Positions 25,891 to 35,867 of a DNA stretch of 64,000 nt are shown here, in pieces (position 1 is the first letter of the stretch; every line of letters begins with the position of its first letter). The DNA comes from an uncultured Pelagibacteraceae bacterium (GTDB lineage: Bacteria; Pseudomonadota; Alphaproteobacteria; Pelagibacterales; Pelagibacteraceae). A program made the position numbers and the translations under genes. The stretch spans positions 1 through 64,000 of the forward strand of contig CACAPU010000005.1 of assembly GCA_902534465.1 (NCBI GenBank), given 5' to 3'. A model generated the notes under the pieces. That model was not told where the DNA came from and made no database searches. It saw only the letters and a list, made by a program, of their open reading frames with translations.

Positions 25891-26989
25891 AATTAAAAAG
25901 AGAAAAATACTACTATTGCCTGGTGATGGTATTGGTCCGGAAGTTATGGCCGAGGTTGAAAAGATAATTGAATGGTTCAACTCAAAAAAATCTTTAGATT
26001 TTGAAATAGACAAAGATCTAGTTGGTGGAGCTGCTTATGATAAGCATGGTTCACCAATAACTGATGAGGCTTTTTATAAAGCACAGGAAAGTGCAGCAGT
26101 TATTTTAGGTGCGGTAGGTGGGCCGAAGTGGGATAATCTTGACTTTTCTAAAAAACCAGAAAGAGCACTTTTAAAATTAAGAAAAGAATTAAAGTTATTT
26201 GCAAATCTTAGACCTGCAATATGTTTTAAACAACTTGTTGATGCATCAAGTTTAAAACCCGAGCTAGTTTCTGATTTAGACTTACTTTTTGTAAGAGAAC
26301 TAACTGGAGGAATATATTTCGGTGAACCGAGAGGAATTAAGCCTATAGATAATGGAGAAAGAAAAGGAATAAATACACATGTTTACACCTCAAGTGAAAT
26401 TCAGAGAGTAGCTAGAGTTGCATTTGATCTAGCAAGAAAAAGAAATAATAAAGTTACTTCTTGTGAAAAATCAAATGTAATGGAAGCTGGCCAATTATGG
26501 AAAGAAGAAGTTCAATCAATTCATGAAAAAGAATATAGTGATGTTGAATTGAATCATATGCTTGCTGACAATTGTGCAATGCAATTAGTAAGAAATCCAA
26601 AACAATTTGACGTGATTGTTACCGATAACCTTTTTGGTGATATGTTATCTGATGAAGCAGCAATGCTGACTGGTTCTCTAGGACTTTTACCTTCAGCTTC
26701 TTTAGGAGCAAAAGATAAAAATGGTAATATGCGATCACTATATGAGCCAGTTCATGGATCTGCACCAGACATAGCTGGACAAGGTATAGCGAACCCAATT
26801 GCTACAATTTTAAGCTTTGCTATGGCTTTGAGATATTCCTTAGACCTTGATAAAGAAGCAGATAGTTTGGAAAAAGCTGTTCAAGATGTTCTAGACGAAG
26901 GTCTTAGAACTAAAGATATTATTTCCAATGGAATGAAAGAGGTATCTACATCAGTAATGGGTGATGCGATAATTTCAAAATTGCAATAA
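25883..26989 (+). CDS. leuB: 3-isopropylmalate dehydrogenase LeuB
   Basis: 368 residues. Landmarks: [23 protein letters not shown], the substrate-binding [11 protein letters not shown] and [37 protein letters not shown] and [13 protein letters not shown]. It oxidatively decarboxylates 3-isopropylmalate using NAD. The start is a GTG at 25883, lying inside the leuD end; no ATG lies between it and the conserved KILLLPGDG segment, so the GTG start is well supported. Confidence 0.97.
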   Translation: MIKIKKRKILLLPGDGIGPEVMAEVEKIIEWFNSKKSLDFEIDKDLVGGAAYDKHGSPITDEAFYKAQESAAVILGAVGGPKWDNLDFSKKPERALLKLRKELKLFANLRPAICFKQLVDASSLKPELVSDLDLLFVRELTGGIYFGEPRGIKPIDNGERKGINTHVYTSSEIQRVARVAFDLARKRNNKVTSCEKSNVMEAGQLWKEEVQSIHEKEYSDVELNHMLADNCAMQLVRNPKQFDVIVTDNLFGDMLSDEAAMLTGSLGLLPSASLGAKDKNGNMRSLYEPVHGSAPDIAGQGIANPIATILSFAMALRYSLDLDKEADSLEKAVQDVLDEGLRTKDIISNGMKEVSTSVMGDAIISKLQ

Positions 26990-27015
26990 TTTAACATTTA
27001 TTCTAAAGTATACTT

Positions 27016-28779
27016 ATGCCAACTTATAATGCACCTGTAGAAGATATGATGTTTCTCTTTGATAAATTGAGAAACAATAAAAAATATAATGAGATTGAAA
27101 AATACAAGGAAGTTAACTCAGAATTAGTAAAAGATATTTTGGATGAAGCAGCTAAAATAACTCAAAACTTAATTTTGCCTCTTGCAAAGAGTGGAGATGA
27201 AACGCCTGCAGTTCTTGAAAATGGAGTTGTCAGAACACCCCCTGGATACAAAGAGGCTTACCAAAAATTTATAGAAGATGGATGGATTTCCTTATCTTGT
27301 GATCCAAAATACGGTGGACAGGGAATGCCAAAAACAGTCAGTACATTTTTTGATGAAATGCTTTCATCAGCAAGCTTGTCTTTTAAGCTATATAGTGAAC
27401 TAACAATTGGAGCATATAATTGTTTACTAAGACATGCAGATGAAGAAATAAAAAATACTTATTTACCCAAAATGGTAGAGGGGAAATGGAGTGGTACAAT
27501 GTGTCTTACAGAACCAGTATGTGGAACAGATTTAGGTCTGTTAAAAACTAAAGCTGTGGATCAAAAAGATGGAACATACAAGATAAGTGGACAAAAAATT
27601 TTCATAACCTCAGGTGACCAAGATTTAACAGAAAATATTATTCATTTAGTGTTAGCTCGATCAACAGACTCTCCGGCAGGGACTAAAGGAATTAGTTTAT
27701 TTTTAGTTCCTAAATTCGTTTTGAATAAAGACGGATCTGTTGGACCAAGAAATGGTGTTTCAACAGGCTCTATTGAAAATAAAATGGGAATTAAAGGATC
27801 TGCAACATGTGTTTTAAATTTTGATGATGCTGTTGGATACATGATTGGACCTAAAAATAAAGGTCTAAACTCTATGTTTACAATGATGAATTTAGAAAGA
27901 ATAATTGTTGGGATTCAGGGACTTGGAATTTCAGAAATTGCATACCAAAATTCTCTTACTTATGCCAAAGAAAGAAAACAGGGGAAGGCATTTAATTCTA
28001 AATCAAACAATGGCGCAGATTTTATTATTGACCATGTTGATATAAGAAGATCACTTTTAAGCATGAAATCTATGATAGAAGGACAAAGAGCCTTGAGTTT
28101 CTGGCTGTCTCAGCAAATTGAGGTAAGTTTGAATCATTCTGATGAAAAAATAAAACAAGAGGCTTCAGATCTTGTTTCATTGATGACACCAGTTGTTAAA
28201 TCACTTTTTACAGACAATGCAATGGAGATAACCAGTGAAGCAATGCAAATTCATGGAGGGTATGGATTTACAAAAGATCAAGGTATTGAGCAATTTTATC
28301 GAGATAATAGAATTACACCTATCTATGAGGGAACAAATTCAGTTCAGGCGGCTGACTTAGTTTTTAGAAAGTTAATTAACAAAAATGGTGATGTTATTGA
28401 AAATTATTTAAACCTAGTTAAAGAAGAGATTAACATCACAGATAAAAAAGCAGAGCCATTTATTAAACAACTTAATTATCATTTAGATATTTTATCCAAA
28501 TTTACTGATTGGATGAAAGAAAAAATCAAAAATTCTCCAGAGGATGCTAGTGGAGCATGTAATGATTATTTAAAAGTTTTAGGTTTAGTGGCTACAGGAC
28601 ATGCATGGTTGAAAGTGCTTGAAGTTTCTTTTAAGGAATATGACAGCAATAAAGACTTTTATGAGGACAAAATTCAAACCGCAAACTTTTTCTTCAATAG
28701 AGTACTTCCTAGAATAGAAAGTAGTTATATTACTGCTACAACTGGAAGTAATTATATTACGAACTATAAATTTAATTAG
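27016..28779 (+). CDS. dmdC: Methylmercaptopropionyl-CoA dehydrogenase (DmdC), acyl-CoA dehydrogenase family
   Basis: 587 residues, longer than ordinary acyl-CoA dehydrogenases (about 380) and matching the DmdC group (about 590). It has an N-terminal PTYNAPVEDMMFLFD segment typical of the group, MCLTEPVCGTDLGLLKT, the FAD-binding middle domain, and the catalytic Glu in PIYEGTNSVQAADLV (about Glu438). DmdC oxidises methylmercaptopropionyl-CoA to methylthioacryloyl-CoA in DMSP demethylation. The assignment over a generic long acyl-CoA dehydrogenase rests on adjacency to dmdB and dmdA; only one base separates it from dmdB. No dmdD hydratase follows. Confidence 0.88.
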   Translation: MPTYNAPVEDMMFLFDKLRNNKKYNEIEKYKEVNSELVKDILDEAAKITQNLILPLAKSGDETPAVLENGVVRTPPGYKEAYQKFIEDGWISLSCDPKYGGQGMPKTVSTFFDEMLSSASLSFKLYSELTIGAYNCLLRHADEEIKNTYLPKMVEGKWSGTMCLTEPVCGTDLGLLKTKAVDQKDGTYKISGQKIFITSGDQDLTENIIHLVLARSTDSPAGTKGISLFLVPKFVLNKDGSVGPRNGVSTGSIENKMGIKGSATCVLNFDDAVGYMIGPKNKGLNSMFTMMNLERIIVGIQGLGISEIAYQNSLTYAKERKQGKAFNSKSNNGADFIIDHVDIRRSLLSMKSMIEGQRALSFWLSQQIEVSLNHSDEKIKQEASDLVSLMTPVVKSLFTDNAMEITSEAMQIHGGYGFTKDQGIEQFYRDNRITPIYEGTNSVQAADLVFRKLINKNGDVIENYLNLVKEEINITDKKAEPFIKQLNYHLDILSKFTDWMKEKIKNSPEDASGACNDYLKVLGLVATGHAWLKVLEVSFKEYDSNKDFYEDKIQTANFFFNRVLPRIESSYITATTGSNYITNYKFN

Positions 28780-28780
28780 C

Positions 28781-30409
28781 ATGAACCATTATGAGACAAA
28801 TCTGGATAAAAATGATGCTAATTATGTTCCATTAACGCCTTTATCGTTTTTAGAGAGGGCAAAAGATATTTACCCAAATTATGAGGCTGTAGTTTACGAG
28901 AGTAGAAAATATACTTGGAGCGAAGTTTATAAAAGATGTGTGAAGTTTGCCAGTGCACTAGATAAGATTGGTATTAAAACTGGTGACACAGTATCTGTTT
29001 TAGCGTTTAACACTCCAGAAATTTTTGAGGCACATTATTCTATTCCAATGGTTGGTGCAGTAATAAATGCAATTAATACAAGACTTGACTCTAAGACAAT
29101 AAGCTACATCTTAAATCACAGTGAGGCAAAAGTATTAATAGTAGATAGACAATTTCACGATGTAATCAAAAAAGCTTTAGAAGACGTGAAGCAGGAAATT
29201 AAAATAATAGATATTGATGATAAAGATGCGAATTTAAAAGATTCTAAAGCAATAGGTTCTCTGGAATATGAAGATTTTCTAAATACAGGTGATCAGGATT
29301 ATATTTGGAAATTACCCAAAGATGAGTGGCAGGCAATTGCTTTAGGATATACATCAGGAACAACAGGGAATCCAAAAGGAGTAGTTTATCATCATAGAGG
29401 ATCATATTTAATGGCAACAGGAAGTGCTGTTGCATGGAATATGCCTAATAAATTAAACTTTTTATACACAGTTCCAATGTTTCATTGTAATGGATGGTGC
29501 TATCCTTGGACAATGTCAATGATTCATGGAAGAGTCATATGTTTAAGAAACATTGATGTAAAAAAAATATTTGAGTTGATAGATAAATATGAAGTGACTC
29601 ATTTTGGAGGTGCTCCTATTGTTTTAAATATGTTGGCTAACGCACCAAAAGATCAACAAAAAGAATTAAAAAGAAAAGTTTACGTGTTAACTGCAGGCGC
29701 TCCTCCCCCTAGTATAATTTTTGAAAAAATGATAAAACTTGGATTTGAAGTAATGCATGTTTATGGTTTAACGGAAACTTATGGTCATATTTTACAATGT
29801 GCATGGAATGACGAGTGGGATGGATTAGATCAAGACAATCAAAATGAAATCAAGGCTAGACAAGGTGTAAGATATCCAAACACGGAGGGTGTTGTTGTCA
29901 TGGACCCAGAAACAATGAAACCAATACCACATGACGGAAAAACTATGGGTGAAATAATGATTAGAGGTAATGTTGTAATGAAAGGCTATTTTAAAGATAA
30001 AGAGGCAACAGAAAAATCTATGGAAGGTGGATGGTTTCATTCAGGAGATTTAGCTGTAACTCATCCAAGTGGTTACATAAAAATTCAGGATAGGTCTAAA
30101 GATATTATTATATCTGGTGGAGAAAATATTTCATCTATTGAAATTGAAAATACAATATCAAAACACCCTGCAGTATCTCTAGCAGCAGTGGTTGCAAAGC
30201 CTGATGAGAAATGGGGAGAAACTCCATGTGCCTTTGTGGAGTTGATAGAAGGGAAATCTAGTACAGAGGAGGAAATTATTACTTTTTGTAGAGAAACCCT
30301 CGCTGGGTTTAAACTTCCAAAGAAAGTAGTATTTGCTCCATTGCCAAAGACATCAACGGGTAAAATTCAAAAGTTTGAATTAAGAAAACAAGCTAAAGAG
30401 CTTAGCTAA
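28781..30409 (+). CDS. dmdB: Methylmercaptopropionate-CoA ligase (DmdB), AMP-forming
   Basis: 542 residues of the medium-chain acyl-CoA synthetase type. Landmarks: GYTSGTTGNPKGVVYHHRG (P-loop), VPMFHCNGWCYPW, VYGLTETYG, GWFHSGDLAVTHPSGYIKIQDRSKD and the catalytic lysine in KTSTGKIQKFELR. DmdB activates methylmercaptopropionate, the product of DmdA, to its CoA thioester. Such ligases also accept short fatty acids, so the specific role is taken from the cluster dmdC-dmdB-dmdA. dmdA starts 51 bases downstream. Confidence 0.9.
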   Translation: MNHYETNLDKNDANYVPLTPLSFLERAKDIYPNYEAVVYESRKYTWSEVYKRCVKFASALDKIGIKTGDTVSVLAFNTPEIFEAHYSIPMVGAVINAINTRLDSKTISYILNHSEAKVLIVDRQFHDVIKKALEDVKQEIKIIDIDDKDANLKDSKAIGSLEYEDFLNTGDQDYIWKLPKDEWQAIALGYTSGTTGNPKGVVYHHRGSYLMATGSAVAWNMPNKLNFLYTVPMFHCNGWCYPWTMSMIHGRVICLRNIDVKKIFELIDKYEVTHFGGAPIVLNMLANAPKDQQKELKRKVYVLTAGAPPPSIIFEKMIKLGFEVMHVYGLTETYGHILQCAWNDEWDGLDQDNQNEIKARQGVRYPNTEGVVVMDPETMKPIPHDGKTMGEIMIRGNVVMKGYFKDKEATEKSMEGGWFHSGDLAVTHPSGYIKIQDRSKDIIISGGENISSIEIENTISKHPAVSLAAVVAKPDEKWGETPCAFVELIEGKSSTEEEIITFCRETLAGFKLPKKVVFAPLPKTSTGKIQKFELRKQAKELS

Positions 30410-30460
30410 TATAGTTTCTTTACAAAATTGAAATAAGATGACAGTAATGCGGAAAAATAA

Positions 30461-31570
30461 ATGAAAAACTTTTTAATAGCCAAATCAAGAAGACTAAGGG
30501 GAACACCGTATACCTCTAGAATTGAGAAACAAGGTGTGACTGCTTACACCATTTATAATCATATGTTGTTGCCAGCAGCATTTGGTTCTGTGGAAGATGC
30601 TTATCATCACTTGAAAGCGCATGTTCAAATTTGGGATGTTGCTGCTGAAAGACAAGTTGAAATTTCTGGTAAAGATTCTGCAAAATTAGTTCAATTAATG
30701 ACATGTAGAGATTTATCAAAATCTAAAGATGGAAGATGTTACTACTGCCCAATAATTGATGATAATGCTGGTTTAATAAATGATCCTGTAGTCTTACGAC
30801 TAAATGAAAATAGATGGTGGATTTCTTTAGCTGACTCAGATGTAATTTTATTTGCCAAAGGATTGGCGATTGGAAACAAATTTGATGTAAAAATTTCTGA
30901 ACCTGATGTTGACATAATGGCAGTGCAAGGACCAAAATCATTTCAATTAATGGAAAAAGTTTTTGGAGAAAAAATTGTAAATTTAAAATTTTTTGGCTTT
31001 GATTATTTTGAATTTGGTGGAGATAAACATCTTATTGCAAAATCTGGATGGTCTAAACAAGGTGGCTATGAAATTTATATGGAACACAACGAGTCTGGTT
31101 TAAAATTATACGACCATCTTTTTGAAATTGGTAAAGAATTTAATATTAAACCAGGTGGACCAAATTTAATTGAACGTATTGAGAGTGGTTTACTTTCACA
31201 CGGTAATGACATGGACAATGGAGACAATCCATATGAATGTGGATTTGATAAATATATCAATATTGACAGTGACATAGATTTTTTAGGTAAAGAAAAATTA
31301 AAGAAAATCAAATCAGAAGGAATTAAAAAAAAATTGATGGGAGTGAAAATTGATACTAAGGAAATAAATGTTACTGGTTCAATGGATTTAATTGATGAAA
31401 ATAATCAAGTAATTGGAGAATTAAGATCCGGATGTTATAATCCAACATTTGGCCAAGTTATTGGAATTGCAATGATAAATAAACCTCACTTTGAGGAGTC
31501 GAAATCCTTCAAAATCAATATAAATGGTAATCATTTTGATGGAAAAGTTTGTGATTTACCTTTCATTTAG
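30461..31570 (+). CDS. dmdA: Dimethylsulfoniopropionate demethylase DmdA
   Basis: 369 residues, a GcvT-fold protein with the DmdA-type N-terminus ([21 protein letters not shown], here shortened to [13 protein letters not shown]) and [40 protein letters not shown] and [19 protein letters not shown]. It moves a methyl group from DMSP to tetrahydrofolate, giving methylmercaptopropionate. Distinction from GcvT: lacks the glycine-cleavage context, has the DmdA-specific motifs, and sits with dmdB and dmdC. This is the key reduced-sulfur acquisition gene of SAR11. It is followed 18 bases later by asd. Confidence 0.95.
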   Translation: MKNFLIAKSRRLRGTPYTSRIEKQGVTAYTIYNHMLLPAAFGSVEDAYHHLKAHVQIWDVAAERQVEISGKDSAKLVQLMTCRDLSKSKDGRCYYCPIIDDNAGLINDPVVLRLNENRWWISLADSDVILFAKGLAIGNKFDVKISEPDVDIMAVQGPKSFQLMEKVFGEKIVNLKFFGFDYFEFGGDKHLIAKSGWSKQGGYEIYMEHNESGLKLYDHLFEIGKEFNIKPGGPNLIERIESGLLSHGNDMDNGDNPYECGFDKYINIDSDIDFLGKEKLKKIKSEGIKKKLMGVKIDTKEINVTGSMDLIDENNQVIGELRSGCYNPTFGQVIGIAMINKPHFEESKSFKININGNHFDGKVCDLPFI

Positions 31571-31588
31571 TATAAAACTCTAAATATC

Positions 31589-32599
31589 ATGAATATAGCA
31601 ATAGTTGGTGCAACTGGAAACGTGGGTCGAAAATTAATTGAAGTTTTGGAAAAAAAAAATTTTCCTGTAACCGAAGCTTACTTAGTTGCTTCTCCAAACA
31701 GTGCTGGAAAAAAAATACATTTTTTAGGCAAAGAACATACAGTAATAAACTTAGAAAAGTTTGATTTTTCAAAAGTAAAAATAACATTTTTTGCAGCTGG
31801 ATCAGCAATAGCTGAAAAATGGGCACCAATAGCTGCTGAAAAAACAATCGTTATAGATAATTCAAAATTTTTTAGAAAAGATCCTGAAATACCTTTAATT
31901 GTACCTGAAGTAAATTCAAAAGAATTACCAAAATTTAAAAATAAAAATATTATAGCAAATGCTAATTGTTCGGTAATTCCAATAGTTGTAGCTCTTAAAC
32001 CTTTACACGATTTATATAATGTCAAAAGAATAGTTGCATCTACTTACCAGTCAGTATCAGGCGCAGGAAAAGCTGGTATGGATGAACTGATATCTCAAAC
32101 AAAGGAAGTATTGGAAAACAAAAATGTTCAGTCTAAAAATTTTACTAAGCAGATAGCTTTCAATGCAATACCACATATCGATAGCTTTCTTGAAAACGGA
32201 AGTACAAAAGAGGAGCAAAAAAATCATGATGAAGTGAAAAAAATTTTAGATAATAAAATTAGTATTACCTCTACTTGTGTAAGAATTCCTGTTCTCGTAT
32301 CTCACTCAATAAGTGTGAATGTGGAATTTAATAAGAAACATAACTTAGAAGAGATAAAAACTATTTTATCATCATCTCCAGGATGTAAAGTAGTTGATGA
32401 ACATAAAGATGGTGGGTACATTACTCCAGTTGAAGCTGAAGATAAATTTGAAACATTCGTATCAAGAATTCGTGTTGACTCTTCACAACCTAATTCAATT
32501 AATATGTGGATAGTATCAGATAATTTATTAAAAGGTGCTGCACTTAATGCTGTTGAAATCGCTGAAGCTTTAATAGAAAAAGATTTTTATGGAAGATAA
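31589..32599 (+). CDS. asd: Aspartate-semialdehyde dehydrogenase
   Basis: 336 residues. Landmarks: AIVGATGNVGRKLIEVL (NADP-binding), VIDNSKFFRKD, the catalytic cysteine in NANCSVIPIV, QSVSGAGKAGMDEL, and STCVRIPVLVSHS. It reduces aspartyl phosphate to aspartate semialdehyde, the branch point to lysine/diaminopimelate, threonine and methionine; dapF and metX elsewhere in this window lie on those branches. The last 11 bases overlap sdhC, as in several alphaproteobacteria where asd precedes sdh. Confidence 0.97.
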   Translation: MNIAIVGATGNVGRKLIEVLEKKNFPVTEAYLVASPNSAGKKIHFLGKEHTVINLEKFDFSKVKITFFAAGSAIAEKWAPIAAEKTIVIDNSKFFRKDPEIPLIVPEVNSKELPKFKNKNIIANANCSVIPIVVALKPLHDLYNVKRIVASTYQSVSGAGKAGMDELISQTKEVLENKNVQSKNFTKQIAFNAIPHIDSFLENGSTKEEQKNHDEVKKILDNKISITSTCVRIPVLVSHSISVNVEFNKKHNLEEIKTILSSSPGCKVVDEHKDGGYITPVEAEDKFETFVSRIRVDSSQPNSINMWIVSDNLLKGAALNAVEIAEALIEKDFYGR

Positions 32600-32972
32600 A
32601 AATCCAATATCACCACATATACAGATTTATAACTGGCACATTTCCTCATTGGTTTCAATATCACATCGGATAACTGGTATAATTAATTTTTTTGCTATTA
32701 CTTTAATAGGTTTATGGATAGCTTCATTATTATTGGGTGAGGGTTATTATGAACACACAAGTTCTTTTTTGTCTTCTTTTTTCGGTAAATTTATTTGTAT
32801 TGGAATAATCTGGTCTTTTACATTTCAAGTTCTTAGTGAGATAAGGCATTTGGTAATGGACTTAGGATATGGTTTTGAACCCAAAACTACAAAAATATCT
32901 GGATTGATTGTTTTGATTGGCTCTTTTCCAATATCAGTTTCAATTTACGCTATTGGAAGGTTAATAATTTAA
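32589..32972 (+). CDS. sdhC: Succinate dehydrogenase cytochrome b556 subunit SdhC
   Basis: 127 residues with three membrane helices. Landmarks: SPHIQIYNWHISSLVSISHRITG, here read as the PHIQIYNW and SISHRITG motifs, whose Ser and Arg line the quinone site, and the heme-binding His in EIRHLVMDLGYG. SdhC and SdhD anchor complex II in the inner membrane. It overlaps asd by 11 bases and sdhD starts at its stop. Confidence 0.95.
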   Translation: MEDKNPISPHIQIYNWHISSLVSISHRITGIINFFAITLIGLWIASLLLGEGYYEHTSSFLSSFFGKFICIGIIWSFTFQVLSEIRHLVMDLGYGFEPKTTKISGLIVLIGSFPISVSIYAIGRLII

Positions 32973-33295
32973 TGGGATCTGTAACTAAGAAATGGTTGTT
33001 TTTAAAAGTAAGTTCAGTAATTTTAATACCTTTAATGATATGGTTTTCAATGAGTTTGGCTTCTATTTATGACAAAAGCTATAATGAGGTTCTGACATTT
33101 ATATCTTTACAGTCATCCAAATTATTATTTAGCATGTTTTTGATTTTTGCATATTTTTTCTCTGCACTAAGCATAAGCGAGGTTTTTGAAGATTATATTG
33201 AAGACAAAAATATCAAAAATGCCGCAAATAAAACCTTAAATATCTTTGCTATAGTATTTCCATTATTAATAATTATCTTAATATTTAATTTATAG
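32972..33295 (+). CDS. sdhD: Succinate dehydrogenase membrane anchor SdhD, lacking His and Cys
   Basis: 107 residues with three hydrophobic helices and the conserved end of helix 2, VFEDYIED, whose Asp-Tyr pair belongs to the quinone site. Position and size identify it as SdhD. Oddly, the protein contains no histidine and no cysteine at all, so the usual SdhD axial heme ligand (His, or Cys in yeast) is absent; at the expected place, ten residues before the EDY motif, there is Phe. Heme b must be held differently or be missing. It overlaps sdhC by one base. Confidence 0.88.
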   Translation: MGSVTKKWLFLKVSSVILIPLMIWFSMSLASIYDKSYNEVLTFISLQSSKLLFSMFLIFAYFFSALSISEVFEDYIEDKNIKNAANKTLNIFAIVFPLLIIILIFNL

Positions 33296-33297
33296 TT

Positions 33298-35073
33298 ATG
33301 AGTTCGTACAAAATAATTGATCATGAATATGATGTAGTTGTCTTGGGTGCTGGTGGCTCAGGTTTAAGAGCTGCAGTTGGCCTAAGTGAAGCTGGTCTAA
33401 AAACAGCCTGTGTGTCTAAAGTATTTCCCACAAGAAGTCATACTTCGGCTGCACAAGGAGGTATTTCTGCAGCGTTAGGAAATATGGGTGAGGATGACTG
33501 GAGATGGCACATGTATGATACAGTTAAAGGTGCAGATTGGTTGGGCGACCAGGATTCAATAGAATATTTATGTAAAGAGGCTCCAGCAGCGGTGCTAGAA
33601 TTAGAAAAGTATGGAGTTCCATTTAGTAGAACAGAGGATGGAAAAATTTATCAAAGACCTTTTGGGGGTATGACAAAAAATTATGGAAATGAGACAGTTC
33701 AGAGAACATGTGCTGCAGCTGATAGAACAGGACATGCAATACTTCACACTCTTTATGGCCAAGCTCTAAAGCACAATACTGAATTTTTTATTGAGTACTT
33801 TGCTTTAGATTTAATAATGAAAGATGGAGCATGCAAAGGTTTGATTGCCTGGAACCTTAATGACGGGACCATACACAGATTCAGATCTCACATAACAATT
33901 ATTGCAACCGGAGGGTATGGGAAAGTATATTACTCAGCTACTTCTGCTCATACTTGTACTGGAGATGGTAATGCGATGGTTTTAAGAGCTGGTTTACCTT
34001 TACAAGACATGGAATTTGTACAATTTCACCCTACTGGCATATACGGCCATGGAACTTTAATTTCAGAAGGTGTTAGAGGTGAAGGAGGTTATTTAGTAAA
34101 TTCAAAAGGTGAAAGATTTATGGAGCGTTACGCACCAAAAGCAAAAGATTTAGCATCAAGAGACGTAGTAAGTAGATCAATTGCGGTAGAAATAAATGAA
34201 GGTAGAGGTATAGGAAAAGAACAAGATCATGTTCATCTTCATATAGATCACTTAGACCCTAAAGTTATAGAAGAAAGATTACCAGGTATTTCTGAAGCTT
34301 CTAAATTATTTGCTAACGTTGATGTAACTAAGGAGCCAATACCAGTTGTTCCAACTGTGCATTACAACATGGGTGGAATACCAACAAATTATAAGGCTGA
34401 AGTTCTTACAGTCAATGGATCGGAGAAAACTGTTCCTGGTTTAATGGCGATCGGAGAAGCTGCATGTGTATCTGTTCATGGTGCTAATAGATTGGGCTCA
34501 AACTCATTAATTGATCTTGTAGTTTTTGGAAGAGCGGCTGCAAAAAGAGCTGCAGAACTTGTAAAACCAGGAATGAAACATGACGAAATCGATAAAAGTG
34601 AGACTGATAGATGTTTAGATAGATTTGATAAACTTAGAAACTCTCAAGGTTCTAACCCTACATCTGAACTTAGACTATCAATGCAAAAAACGATGCAGTC
34701 TAAATGTGCTGTATTTAGAAGTGAAAAGACATTAAAGGAAGGGGTTGATGAAATTAGAAAACCTTTTGAGGGCATGGAATCTTTGTCTGTTAAAGATAAA
34801 TCATTAATATTTAATACAGATCTAGTCGAAACTTTAGAATTCGATAACTTGATTAGACAAGCGATTACTACTATGGACTCAGCTTATCACAGAAAAGAAA
34901 GTAGAGGAGCACATGCAAGAGAGGACTTTCCGAAAAGAGACGATGAAAATTATATGCAACATACTCTCTCATGGTGCAATGGCGCTAAAACAAAAATAAA
35001 TTATAGACCAGTTCATAGATCAACACTAACTAATGATGTACAATATTTTCCTCCTCAGGAAAGAGTATATTAA
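33298..35073 (+). CDS. sdhA: Succinate dehydrogenase flavoprotein subunit SdhA
   Basis: 591 residues. Landmarks: [16 protein letters not shown] (FAD), the FAD-linking histidine in [65 protein letters not shown] and the late [16 protein letters not shown]. It oxidises succinate to fumarate at the cytoplasmic face of complex II. It starts 2 bases after sdhD and overlaps sdhB by one base. Confidence 0.98.
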   Translation: MSSYKIIDHEYDVVVLGAGGSGLRAAVGLSEAGLKTACVSKVFPTRSHTSAAQGGISAALGNMGEDDWRWHMYDTVKGADWLGDQDSIEYLCKEAPAAVLELEKYGVPFSRTEDGKIYQRPFGGMTKNYGNETVQRTCAAADRTGHAILHTLYGQALKHNTEFFIEYFALDLIMKDGACKGLIAWNLNDGTIHRFRSHITIIATGGYGKVYYSATSAHTCTGDGNAMVLRAGLPLQDMEFVQFHPTGIYGHGTLISEGVRGEGGYLVNSKGERFMERYAPKAKDLASRDVVSRSIAVEINEGRGIGKEQDHVHLHIDHLDPKVIEERLPGISEASKLFANVDVTKEPIPVVPTVHYNMGGIPTNYKAEVLTVNGSEKTVPGLMAIGEAACVSVHGANRLGSNSLIDLVVFGRAAAKRAAELVKPGMKHDEIDKSETDRCLDRFDKLRNSQGSNPTSELRLSMQKTMQSKCAVFRSEKTLKEGVDEIRKPFEGMESLSVKDKSLIFNTDLVETLEFDNLIRQAITTMDSAYHRKESRGAHAREDFPKRDDENYMQHTLSWCNGAKTKINYRPVHRSTLTNDVQYFPPQERVY

Positions 35074-35843
35074 TGGTACAGTTTAATTTACCGTCAAACT
35101 CAAAAATAAAAAAAGGTCAATATTACAAAGATAAAACAGGATCAAAAAACATAAGAAAAGTAAATGTTTACAGATGGGATCCATCTAAAAATGAAAATCC
35201 AAGAATTGATACTTATGAAGTTGATATGGATAATTGCTCTTCTAAAGTTTTAGATATTTTAAATAAAATCAAAAATGAAATTGATCCGTCTATTGCATAT
35301 AGAAGATCATGTGCTCATGGAGTATGTGGGTCATGTGCAATGAATATGAATGGAAAGAATGGTCTAGCGTGTACCAAATCTCATTCTGAATTAGATGGAG
35401 ATATCGATATTTATCCATTACCACATTTAAAAGTTTTAAAAGATTTAATTGGAGACTTAAGCATTCTTTACAAACAATACGAGTCAGTTGAACCTTGGCT
35501 AAAAACAACAAAAATAAATGACAAAGAAAACATTCAGACTAAAGAGGATAGAGCAAAATTAGATGGTTTATATGAGTGCATAATGTGTGCATGCTGTTCA
35601 ACATCCTGCCCAAGTTATTGGTGGAATGGTGAAAAATATTTAGGTCCTGCAGTTTTACTTCAAGCTTATAGGTGGATAATTGATAGTAGAGACGAGGACA
35701 GAAAAGAAAGACTTAAAAAAGTTGCTGACGAACTTAAACTTTATAGATGTCATACTATCTTGAATTGTACAAATGCATGCCCTAAGGGCCTAAATCCTGC
35801 AAAAGCTATTGCAGAGATAAAGAAAATGCTTGCAACAGCTTGA
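35073..35843 (+). CDS. sdhB: Succinate dehydrogenase iron-sulfur subunit SdhB
   Basis: 256 residues. The [2Fe-2S] cysteines are in [18 protein letters not shown] and the following LACTK; the [4Fe-4S] and [3Fe-4S] sets are in [16 protein letters not shown] and [17 protein letters not shown]. It carries electrons from the SdhA flavin to quinone. It overlaps sdhA by one base; mmsA follows after 24 bases. Confidence 0.98.
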   Translation: MVQFNLPSNSKIKKGQYYKDKTGSKNIRKVNVYRWDPSKNENPRIDTYEVDMDNCSSKVLDILNKIKNEIDPSIAYRRSCAHGVCGSCAMNMNGKNGLACTKSHSELDGDIDIYPLPHLKVLKDLIGDLSILYKQYESVEPWLKTTKINDKENIQTKEDRAKLDGLYECIMCACCSTSCPSYWWNGEKYLGPAVLLQAYRWIIDSRDEDRKERLKKVADELKLYRCHTILNCTNACPKGLNPAKAIAEIKKMLATA

Positions 35844-35867
35844 TTACTTAATTAAATAATTTCAATC

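Noticed and set aside
30461..31570. Glycine cleavage T-protein (GcvT)
   Set aside because: Same fold, but the N-terminal [13 protein letters not shown] segment, length and dmdB/dmdC neighbours fit DmdA, and gcvH/gcvP are absent.
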